DNA from: Carya illinoinensis | Taxonomy: Eukaryota; Streptophyta; Magnoliopsida; Fagales; Juglandaceae | Assembly (NCBI RefSeq): GCF_018687715.1 | Contig: NC_056756.1 | Location: 1,054,001 to 1,118,000 of the forward strand | DNA length: 64,000 bases | Direction: 5' to 3' | Shown: positions 13,421 through 23,120 of the stretch, one piece after another | Layout: every line of letters begins with the position of its first letter | How positions within the stretch are numbered: the first letter of the stretch is position 1 | Translations under genes and position numbers: made by a program | The notes under the pieces: generated by a model | Told to the model about the DNA's origin: nothing | The model's input: only the letters and a program-made list of their open reading frames with translations | Databases searched by the model: none

Positions 13421-13858
13421 TCAACGGTATGACTTCTGGAACCTAGCCCTGGCACCACGACCACCGAACTTCTTGGGCTCACAGCGTCTCGGATCAGCAA
13501 CAAGTAAGGTCCGGTCGTACCTGACGAGGATATCCTTAATCTCCTTCTTGCTCTGCTCGTCCACATACTTCTGGTAGAACGCAACGAGAGCCTTAGCTAT
13601 GCTCTGGCGGATGGCGTAGATCTGGGAAGTGTGGCCTCCACCCTTTACACGAATCCGCATGTCGACTTCGGCGAAACGGTGCCTTCCAAGCAAGAGTATT
13701 GGCTCGTAGGCCTTGAACCTCAGGATCTCCGGCTCCACCAGCTCGATCGGGCACCCGTTGATCTTGATCAGACCACGCCCCCGCTTGCAGTAGGTCACAG
13801 CTACCGCCGTCTTCTTGCGCCCGAAACATTGCACCGACTCTACAGGACCGGTCGCCAT
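13421..13858 (-). CDS. RPS16: 40S ribosomal protein S16 (uS9), cytosolic
   Basis: A single uninterrupted frame of 145 codons plus stop encodes the small-subunit protein uS9, whose C-terminal tail reaches the decoding site and contacts P-site tRNA. The protein starts [20 protein letters not shown], contains the uS9 signature [19 protein letters not shown] near residues 73-91, and ends with the basic tail [14 protein letters not shown]. Length and sequence match plant RPS16. The gene has no introns, as is common for plant RPS16. A TATA box and telo-box motifs precede it. Overlapping frames on the other strand are shadows. It is intact and presumably highly expressed. Confidence 0.98.
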   Translation of the reverse strand: MATGPVESVQCFGRKKTAVAVTYCKRGRGLIKINGCPIELVEPEILRFKAYEPILLLGRHRFAEVDMRIRVKGGGHTSQIYAIRQSIAKALVAFYQKYVDEQSKKEIKDILVRYDRTLLVADPRRCEPKKFGGRGARARFQKSYR

Positions 13859-13895
13859 TGTTGCTTTGCAAGAGAGCCCTCCTTCTGTGAAACAG

Positions 13896-13904
13896 AAACC
13901 CTAA
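13896..13904. promoter_or_regulatory. Telo-box (AAACCCTAA) in the RPS16 leader
   Basis: AAACCCTAA is the telo-box found near the start of many plant ribosomal protein genes. It lies about 40 bp upstream of the ATG, close to the predicted transcript start. A second TAGGGTTT on the plus strand, which reads AAACCCTA on the coding strand, is at 13966-13973. Confidence 0.6.
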
Positions 13905-13937
13905 TTTGGTGAAATGATAAATGGGGGCGAAACAAGG

Positions 13938-13945
13938 TATTTATA
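13938..13945 (-). promoter_or_regulatory. TATA box of RPS16
   Basis: The minus strand reads TATAAATA 80-87 bp upstream of the start codon. This places the transcript start near 13910 and gives a leader of about 50 nt. Confidence 0.65.
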
Positions 13946-13974
13946 GGGGTATGTTGTGTTCGCCCTAGGGTTTT

Positions 13975-14865
13975 GGCTTGGGATGTAAATGCCCTTGATT
14001 CGGAAAAAATATTTTTTTTTTAGATAAACAGTAATACTAATAAGAATAGGCAAAGTCCAATTATACAAAATGTAATACAAGAGATATGACCTATTTAGTT
14101 CGCTATAGAAAAGAGAAGAAAATCATTAATTGAATAATGATAAATTTATTATTCTACTATTACTTTTTTATTATTTTTTTATTTTTTAAATTTTTTTAAA
14201 AAAATTACTTGATGATTAAGGAATTGATTATAGTGAAATTATATATTTTTTTAATTTTTTTCATGATTAAAGATGTTAAAAAAATACTTAAAATAAAATA
14301 ATTAAAAAAAATTCAAATATGCTATAGAATAATAAATATGTGATAAGAGAGTAGTAAATGTATCATTACCCATATTAACTTACCAAGTCAATCCCATCGT
14401 TCAACAGTAAAGCTGGTAATATGTGACACGACACGTGAACTTAATTAAAACATGACGCGAAATTAGTAAATTTAAGTTTGATGTTAACGAGTTTTGGTCA
14501 AAATAGGTTAATCTGTTAAGACATAATTTCTAAATGAATTAATAACAAGTCAACTTATTTTCAAAATTAAAGTTTTTTTATTGTTAAGTTGTAATATAAA
14601 TATTTCTCAGAATGCTTGTATTTTTATTATTGGAATTGTAATTTTAGACCTATGATCATATTTGTTATTATAAGATTTGTAATATTGGTTTTATTATACG
14701 TTAAAATTTGAAATTTTTTGATATTTTTTGTTAGTATGTAGCCTTATTTTTTTAAGATATTGTCACTACTAATAAATGTAGATTTTAATTTTTATGTGAA
14801 ATTATATTAATAAGGTCAAATGAGTTACGTGTGTTAGTTCACCTAATTTATATGAAATGAGTTTA
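13975..14865. other. AT-rich intergenic DNA
   Basis: Very AT-rich with poly-T and poly-A tracts and no gene. It is probably old repeat material; nothing specific could be identified. Confidence 0.4.
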
Positions 14866-15025
14866 AAGTTCTGTTTGAATAATGAGTTGAGATAAAAGTT
14901 AAAAATTAAATAAAATATTGTTAAAATATTATTTTCTTAATATTATTATTATTTTGGAGTTTGAAAATGTTTAATTGTTTATTATATTTTGTTTGAAATT
15001 TTAAAAAGTTGTAATGATGATATTA
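14866..15025. mobile_element. MITE fragment of the ATGAGTTGAGAT family
   Basis: The segment starts TCTGTTTGAATAATGAGTTG, has the AAATAAAATATTGTTAAAAT core, and ends with AAAAGTTGTAATGATGA. It is the reverse-orientation counterpart of the element at 20016-20358. The right end appears truncated. Confidence 0.5.
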
Positions 15026-15778
15026 AGGACGTGTCCCACCACCACAAGTGCAACCGTTCACTTGCAAATGTTAAGAAGACTCCGGTGTGATACCCTTAAG
15101 AACACTCTGATGCTTAAGTTAGTAAAGTGTATTCTTCTAATAACTCAGAATTCAAAGATAGATCGTTTTTGGAGTTAGAGAATTTCTGTTAGATTAGATC
15201 AACACCATAAGAGATTACTTTCCTATGATATTTATCATGTGTTGTGTTTATCGACTTAGATCATCTCTATGTAACCAAGATAATCATGTACATGCATGAG
15301 ACTTGCTTCTTTTCGAATAAAGTGGCATGTAGTGTGTAGATCTATGTTGGGCTTGAACTCTCAGTTCGAACTTACTTACAAATGACTTTTATACTGGGCT
15401 TCAATATGAAATGGTAGGCTTAAATGTGAAATGGGTCATTTAGATGAGATGAAACACTTCTTGTATCCAAATAGAACTTTATAATTAATTATTAAATGAA
15501 TCAAAATAGATGACACAATATGTTATATTATCTAAATAGGTTAGATTAAAATTTGAAAGTCTGACACTTTTAGTTTAATTGGTTGGATTAGATCCATTAT
15601 CCGTTATCTAATGCACAACCATAGTCTCGTCCAACACCCCGCTCTTCCCTCGATTCCCTCTCACTTTTTTCAGATCTTTCCCTCGATTTCCCTCAAAGAT
15701 CCCCCTTATTTCCTTTTTTTTTTTTTTTTTTGTTTCCATTCATTTGTCATCGTCCCTCTCCAGAATATTCTATACTAA

Positions 15779-16291
15779 AGGCTTATTTGGACATTTAAAT
15801 ATTCTTAAAAATTTTCATAATTTTCTTATAAAATATCACTAAAACAAAAAATACTTTTCAATTTAAAATCTTCAACTTTTTTATATAATCATAACTAATC
15901 ATTATCCAAGCACAAAACCCAATACAATTTTCTTAAACTTTCAAACTAAACATAAAAATCAATACAATTTTTTTAATTTTTAAAATAAAAATAATATTAA
16001 AATAATTTTTTAATATTTTTATACAATCATATTCTAAAACATCTAATGTGCACATCATCCACACAACATAATTTGATCTAAAATATAAATTTTAATCGTT
16101 TGATTCTTTTAGATCAAATTGGTGTGTACAGTAGATGCCTTATAATAGCATCACTCGTATTTTTATTTAACTTGTTTATTTCATTTTTCAAAATTTAATA
16201 AATTATCTTAACTCTGTTTATTTAATTACTATTCACAAAATATTTCATTACTATTCACAGTATTATGATGTACTAAGTGCAAAACGAGCCC
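15779..16291. mobile_element. Probable Tourist-type MITE, 513 bp, TAA flanks
   Basis: The left end AGGCTTATTTGG and the reverse complement of the right end, GGGCTCGTTTTG, form imperfect inverted termini similar to those of the 20016-20358 element. TAA lies on both sides (15776-15778 and 16292-16294). The interior is AT-rich and non-coding. The TIR match is short, so this call is moderate. Confidence 0.45.
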
Positions 16292-16390
16292 TAAAACCAT
16301 CATAACCCTGAAGACCCCAAAATCTTAATGCCAAAACCATAGATATTCATTGTAAAATCACAAACCTTGAAGGGGGATAGGGGGGAGTGA

Positions 16391-16620
16391 ATGGAGATTG
16401 GGGTGAACAAGAAGCAACAATATTGTTCTTCAGAGAATGGGAGCGAGAGTGGAGACTACATGTCAAAGGATGAGTGGATGGAAGACTATCGAAGGGGGGG
16501 TACCACCTGGTCTAAATCGGCAACGCCTTCAAGAACGACCACTATGTCTTCCCGAGCAAGTTTATTGGGGTCACTTCTCAACCGCATTGCTCGCTTGGGA
16601 CACCTATTTCTATACACTTT
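16391..16620 (+). pseudogene. SR-protein kinase (SRPK) N-terminal pseudogene fragment
   Basis: Three frames in order recover the N-terminus of plant SRPK-type serine/threonine kinases, which phosphorylate SR splicing factors. Frame one gives MSKDEWMEDYRRGG. After a run of seven G the frame shifts and gives a stop followed by IGNAFKNDHYVFPSKF. After a second shift comes WGHFSTALLAWDT, which matches the kinase glycine-loop region (family consensus WGHFSTVWLAWDT). Similarity stops there, with no downstream kinase lobe. The start at 16391 (MEIGVNKKQQ) may be the ancestral start. Two frameshifts, one in-frame stop and loss of the catalytic domain make it non-functional. It could be a truncated retrocopy or a transposon-captured exon. 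Confidence 0.8.
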
Positions 16621-17726
16621 TATCAATCTCAAATTGTACTTTGTGGTTGATCTTCTTGATTGATTAACCATAGCCTATGAGTGAAAAGCCTTACGCTTTT
16701 ATTGTTAAATGTGATTGGGTGTGGATTTGTGAAATTTGGATTGAATGTGTTTGAGAATTTGTGTTTAGTTGACCATACATTTTTGGGTTAAGCTATATTT
16801 GGTTACTAGGAGAAAAGCTGATACAACATGTAGCTTTTAGTTTCGAAGTAAATTACATAAGAAAAGAATAAAAATATAAAATGAATAATATTTAATTATT
16901 ATATAAAGTTTAAAATCTTATATGGAAGATGCAATGTGGGATTAGATTTTGAGTGAAATAGGCAAAAGGTAACACGTGTGATATTAGGCCAAATTTAAAC
17001 TAATGTGATAACCTGTAACGTCTCGAGAGGTTCAGAGAAGCCCTTGGTTACCTAAAATCATTTCTCATAACACAATTATAAATACTCCAAAAACTCCATA
17101 AAATGTAAATTCACTTGTTCAAAATCAAATATGCATTCCTCCACAAAAACACCAATGAAAAACCTCAACGTAACAAACTAAAATCACCATAAAAATTCAA
17201 AATACCCACGTCTCAAATACTCAAATCAACATAAAGTAATATATCTATTGAATACGACTCTTCAATAATGACTTGTACCCGATTGCACATATTCATCTAC
17301 GATCATCTAATCTTACTCGTGCTCTCTACTTTTGATTTCTGGCTAAACAATCAAGATTATTTGAAAATATTGTAGAGACAATGATTGAGTTATTAATAAA
17401 TCATTAAGTATATAACATATACTAGTATATAATATGAGCATTTACAAAATTTAGAATGTAGAACAAAACATCTTTAACTTCAGAATGCATACTCATAACA
17501 TATTATCAAAAAAATTATCAAAGCGAACATTCAAAAATATTCTTATTCAAAAATATTATTTGGCATAACATAACTGAACATCATTATCATATCAGAGTAT
17601 CATATCAGAATAGAATACCATATTTAACCCCCGTATTAAGGTTGTGCACCTGCGAATAACCTAGTAGAACATAAATCACTGTCACAAAAATGGTGTGCAC
17701 TCAAACAGAAACCACTACTATCACTT

Positions 17727-17935
17727 GAGACATGGTCGTATACCACTATTATCATCCTTGGCAAGATCGTATACCACTATTATTATCCGTGATAGGGATG
17801 TGTTCCACTATTCTTACCTGTGGCAGGGCTATATTCCACTATGATTACCCATGACAAGGTCTTATACCACTGTTATCACTCATGGTAAGGTCGTGTACTA
17901 CTATTATCACACATGGCATGGCCTTAACAAAACAT
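17727..17935 (+). repeat. 31-bp minisatellite, about 6.5 diverged units
   Basis: Units follow the pattern TGGCAAGGTCGTATACCACT followed by ATTATCATCC, each about 31 bp and diverged by several bases. They lie inside the LTR-like element. Spacers and palindromic repeats are absent, so this is a tandem array and not a CRISPR. Confidence 0.85.
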
Positions 17936-18628
17936 AATAGAAATGGAATCAAAACGAGATATAGAATCAAGTAGAACCATAATAGAACCAGATACAGAAT
18001 TATAAAGTTATGCCAAATATTTTTTAGATGTCATATCATATCAAAACAAAATACTGAATGAATTTATATCATCTTCATTATATCAAAAACAGATTCAAAA
18101 CATCTTCATTTAATCAACACAAAAATTTTTAGATTCTCATATTCGCTCTTTTTGCACAGTTCAGAAAATAGAATACTAAAATAAGCTAATGTCTACACTA
18201 ATCATAATAGAAAATACTTCATTCTTATACAAAGTTTCATGAGTAATGCAGAACACATGGCTAGTGTTATTTTCAATTTTCTTTTCAAAACATATTATGC
18301 AGACCTTCATAAAATTAACCACAGTCATTTCTTTTATATAAAGTCTAATATAGGAATCCTACTTAGCTCGACCTTTTAACTTCTCTAAATTTTTTTCCAC
18401 GATTGTGTCAAACGAATATTAATTGTCACCTATAAAATAGAAACGTAACTTACTTAAATCCCTAATTAAACAAGCATTTTAATATATAAGTCCAAAATAT
18501 TAAAATAACTAACTTTTTCTAAAATTCTCGTAACACTAAAATACCACCACTTCCCAAATTTAGCAATATCTACTTAATTTCTTTGACTAGTACTGAGAAC
18601 AAGTTCCTTATGAACTACACATATTCAC

Positions 18629-18630
<2 letters not shown>

Positions 18631-18692
<62 letters not shown>
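18631..18692 (+). repeat. (AG)31 microsatellite
   Basis: A perfect dinucleotide run of 62 bp, followed by a shorter AG run at 18751-18770. On the minus strand it reads as a Ser-Leu frame, which is not a gene. Confidence 0.97.
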
Positions 18693-18693
<1 letters not shown>

Positions 18694-19755
18694 ACCATTG
18701 ATAACATAAATAAAGCAGCAATAGGGTGGCTAGATCGGCGGTAGATCACTAAGAGAGAGAGAGAGAGAGACGAACATAGAGCAGTGGGGCATTTTGGGTG
18801 TGGCTTACCAAGAGCAAAGCAGTGGACCTGGAGTAGCGTGTAGTGCCCGTTGACACTTTTTGTGTAGGTGGCGACGATGTGCAAGGGCTATCTACATCAC
18901 TAGACTTCAACGTTCTATGGTTGGTGGTTGAGATGTCCATTCAAAATGGTTTTGGATGGCTTTGGGTTGCTTTATTTTTGTGTAGGGGAAACAAGGGCTT
19001 TGGTGATTTTACAAAGGGTGGGTAGTGGTGTGCATCAAGAGTCTAAAGGTGGCTGCATGGTGTTGCATAGTAATTTCACGACAACTAGGTGTGCTGCGAG
19101 TGCCGGGTGGCAGTGGTGTGGAGGAGCTTGGCAGTGAGGCTGTCTTAATCATGATGGATCATATTGATGCATTAAGTGACTGGCAACTTGTTTGGTAGTG
19201 TGACTACAATGGAGATTTGCAGCAACCCTATTATGAGAGAAGAGACGGTTGTTTTATCTAACGTGTGGTATATATAGCTACTCCTGAAAACCCTAGTGGA
19301 GGGAGACATGCATGGCATGGGTCTCATCCTAGGTTCTTACGGCTTGAGTTTTAGGCACATTTCAAGGTATTTGGACCCACGTTTTGGATAGTATATGGAA
19401 TTAATAAATAAGTTAGGCTAGTTAGCATAATCCAAATAATCTCTTTGGTTTAATCGTATTTTCATGAGTCGAGTATTTAACCAACGCTAATGAGTCTCGA
19501 CTCAACTTCTAAAATAATCCAACTCGCGTCTCATAATTTTTTTGGACCAATTCCCACTTGGTCTATTAAAGATTTTAATTTAATTATCAAGGCCAATAAT
19601 TCATACTCTCCCCCACATAAATTTTAGGCCCATAGCCAGTTCTAAAATTACTTGTTAAACTCAAGCGAACTTTTTATACATATTAATCCAAATAAAAATT
19701 TTTAAGAACTTACCACTAGCTTGGACTTAATGCTTGGCTTGGATGTTACATAACC

Positions 19756-20012
19756 ATTCCAATACTAATGTTGTTAGTGGGGTCCTTGGTTGTTTGCTCG
19801 TTGAGCCGGTCTCGTGGTACCAAGACCCAAAGGGACTAAGTAATATTATATGTAATCGTAGAGTACGCAAGCGCTGTATAATCATTTTAAAAATTAGTGA
19901 GATTCACTATTAAAAAATTATTTTTTTACGTGGTTATAGTATTTATTTACTTTTTTAAAAGTTATTGCACTCACAACTACAAGCATCATTTCTCAAATTT
20001 TAAATAAATCAT
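19756..20012. other. Short intergenic AT-rich stretch
   Basis: No coding or structural feature recognised between the LTR-like element and the next MITE. Confidence 0.4.
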
Positions 20013-20015
20013 TTA

Positions 20016-20358
20016 GGGCTTGTTTGAAAATATATCTCATCTCAAAATTCACATATCCTCCCATCTCTTTTCCAAACATCATTCAAATACAAAATTTTTA
20101 AACTAATTATTACAATTTTTTTAAACTAATTATTACAATTTTTTCAAACTTTAAAATAAAAAATAAAAAATAATTCATTTTTTTTTTAAATTTTGAAACA
20201 AAAATAATATTTTAACTTTATAACATTTTTTATTCAACTTTTTCTGTACCATTTTTTAAAATTAAAAATACTTAATTTAAATTATCTCAATACTATTTAT
20301 AAATTATCTAATTATTATTTATAAAATTCTCATCTCAACTCATTTTTTAAACAAGCCC
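20016..20358. mobile_element. Tourist/PIF-Harbinger-like MITE, 343 bp, TSD TTA
   Basis: The left end GGGCTTGTTTGAAAA and the right end TTTTAAACAAGCCC are inverted repeats with one internal mismatch. The 3-bp duplication TTA lies at 20013-20015 and 20359-20361, the signature of PIF/Harbinger insertion. Sub-terminal ATCTCATCTC and the AT-rich core match the other elements of this style in the window. There is no coding capacity. Confidence 0.8.
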
Positions 20359-20361
20359 TTA

Positions 20362-23120
20362 CTTTTTTTTCCTGCTCTTTTCAGTATTTGATTTTCACCA
20401 TCCAAGTCTTTACTTTGACATTGTATTGTGGAATAATATTTTAACTTTGAAGTTAGCTAAAATTATGTCGTTATCTTTTCAAATACACATTTTTTTAATT
20501 ATATTTTAAATAAAAGCCAATATAAAAGACACATATTCTGATATATTACGTGATTTGATTTTTAAAATAAACTTTAAAAAGAGAAAAAGTTTGTCTTGTC
20601 AAATTGTATTAAATTAATAATACGAATCATATTTATTAAAATTTTTATACGTAGTTATTTTTTATATATTTTATTAATATAATTAATTGGGTATTAAAAA
20701 AATTAATACAGTCAATCATATTAATAAAATGTATAAAAAATATATAAAAATGATTATATATAATATTATTTATATCTTATATATCTACTTATAAGAATAA
20801 TATTTTTTTAAATAATATTACATTCTTTATTATTCATTTTAAATAATGGTTTTGTTTGTTTTTTATTATATAAATACCATTATTAATTGAAAAATAATCA
20901 ATCCAGAAAGATAAGGTATTAAGGATAGATTAGGTGATAGCGGAACCACATAAAACGAATAGCACAGAGGCTGCCCAGCTGAATCACATGGCTTATTACG
21001 CGATTAACAAGACAAATTGCGGCTTTCACGATCATAACGCCATCAACCACAAAATTTATGAATGTTATAATGATTATATTGAGTTAAAGGTCAGTATATA
21101 AGTATTATATAAGTTTATTTAAATATATAGAATAAATACAACATTATAAAAATTAATATTTTTTTAATTATAAATTTTATTATTTTTTTTAAAAAATTAT
21201 ACAATAATTACGTATTTCATAAGTTTACGTAACAAAGTTTGTGATTTCTGTTCTTTAGTGTGGATTATTCTTGTGTAAGTGGTCCAGTTTCGTGACCTTC
21301 ATTATCGAACTGTCTTCTTGTATTAATTATTTAGCTAGTTGGAACTAGACGGAACAAGGCTCCGCCTCGCGTTTCCCCAGAGATCTTGATGTGGCTCGCC
21401 CATTCTCACCACTCATTCAAGGTAGCACAACGAATACACTGCCTCCTTCAAATCTGAGCAATAGCCTGTACGTTTTTTTAATGTCCCTTTTCTTTTGTAA
21501 TGAATCAAAATCAGAGGGAATATCTATTTAGTACAGCAATTATCGCTAATTAAAAAAAAAGAAGAAGACTGAAATACGAATCCAAATATGAATAGATTAA
21601 AAATAATCTATATTTGAGTTCGAATGCAGGCAATAAAAATCATGCCAAATTCATAGAAAGCAACTCAAACAAATAAGATTAATCAATATCCTGTAGAGAT
21701 ACTCAATGCTCATTTTTTGTTTGGATTACAGTTGACACTGGCAAGTCTCGATGTAATTGATAGGATGCCTGCATACTAGGTTAGTTAGTTATTCACGTGA
21801 CCAACGTTAGAGAGGTACGTACGTTACAGCAATTGAGATGTATACATGCAAAGGATGCTGCTCAGTCGTCCACAAATGGATTCCACAGAAGCTCGCCATC
21901 GAATAAAGTAAATTTGTTTAATTTTTTTTAAATATTTATAACATTATTTAAAAATACTTTTTTAATTACTAAACAATAATAATAATAAAAAAACAAATAA
22001 AGAATCGGTGATAGCTTTCGATTCTTTCATATATGGATTAAGCCTTATCCATATGAAAGTCACCATACCTTACTAATAGCTAGTTTATTATTGAAAAATG
22101 TTAATCATTGTCCTCATATCACCTATTATTATTATTTTTTTTTTTATCAATTTTGTCATTTAATTTAAATATATATTTATTTAATAATATATATTTAAAT
22201 AAAAAATAAAAATAATAGATTACATATTTATTTATGATACGAGAGAAAGATAAATAAAATTTTAAATGAAAAGTAGAATTTTTCTTGGATTGCGAGTTGT
22301 TGACCACAGCACGCGAATTTTTAATGAGCATTAATACTCTACAGTAGCTGGTGTCTGATAGTCGAGGATTTATTTTGTTTTTCTCGGTGATCGTCTGACT
22401 AATATATGTAGAAATTTCTGACTACAGACAGGAATTATATAAACGTAATTTTACAAGTTATTGTATATTGTTACGTTTGATAAAAATAATTTTAACATAT
22501 TATATCAAATTATATATATATAAATTTTTAAAAAATAAGAATAATATGAAGAGAAGTACTCTATATAAATAGATTATATAAAATTAAATTTATAAATTAA
22601 TGTAATTTTTATAATTTATTAAATTTATTTTATAATAAAAATAATTTAATAATTTAACGTATTATATTATTTTATAAATTTATTTTTATATAATGTTTTT
22701 GTAATTAGAATATTTGAATGAAAGTTTGTTTCGACTATTTACATTTTCAAGATTTCAGATACCACTCATTTTGTCCGAAAATTGAGTTAAAGATATTTTG
22801 GTCATTACACATAAACGCGCATGTAGGACTGCAAGAGGAGTACCCATTCGGACTGTAGATATGACGTACTCTTACCATGTGTAGAAGTAATAGAACTGAA
22901 TAATGTAAATGGAGCTCTTTAATTTTGTTTATTTAATAGTGAAAGAAATGATTATTAATAAAATTATATATTCGTTTATATTTTTCGTACTAGACCGTAT
23001 ATCCAATTGGGAGCGGCCCGAGTGGGACTACAAAGTGACTGTACAAAACTGACACACGCGACTATATGATATCAGAGACGGCTCCTCCTTGTCCGAAACC
23101 AAACCCACTCTCACGCACAG
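20362..23120. other. AT-rich intergenic region with repeat debris; promoter of the WSD1-like gene at its right end
   Basis: Most of this stretch is over 70 percent AT with fragments that look like old MITEs (20610-20770 is an imperfect palindrome; 22090-22260 is similar in style). A hairpin-forming segment occurs at 22024-22060. No gene is seen. The last 100 bp before 23121 are more GC-rich and probably hold the leader of the acyltransferase gene. Confidence 0.45.

Larger units (their letters stand above)
17014..19750. mobile_element. LTR-like element (solo LTR or LTR-only derivative), 2737 bp, TSD TAACC
   Basis: The element begins TGTAACGTCTCGAG and ends CTTGGATGTTACA, giving TG..CA ends with the inverted TGTAAC/GTTACA termini usual for LTRs. 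A perfect 5-bp duplication TAACC flanks it (17009-17013 and 19751-19755). No gag or pol reading frame is present and the start sequence does not recur inside. The simplest reading is therefore a solo long LTR, as in some Ty3-gypsy lineages. Inside are a 31-bp minisatellite, a long AG microsatellite and a TATATATA-type box near 19270 that could be the LTR promoter. The lineage assignment is inference. Confidence 0.65.

Noticed and set aside
13593..13912. Open frames opposite or shifted to RPS16
   Set aside because: Shadows of a highly conserved coding region; the RPS16 frame explains the sequence.
17727..17935. Regular 31-bp repeats resembling a CRISPR array
   Set aside because: Units are directly adjacent without spacers, diverged, not palindromic, and in a plant LTR-like element.
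18615..18940. Frames rich in Ser-Leu repeats
   Set aside because: They are translations of the AG microsatellite.
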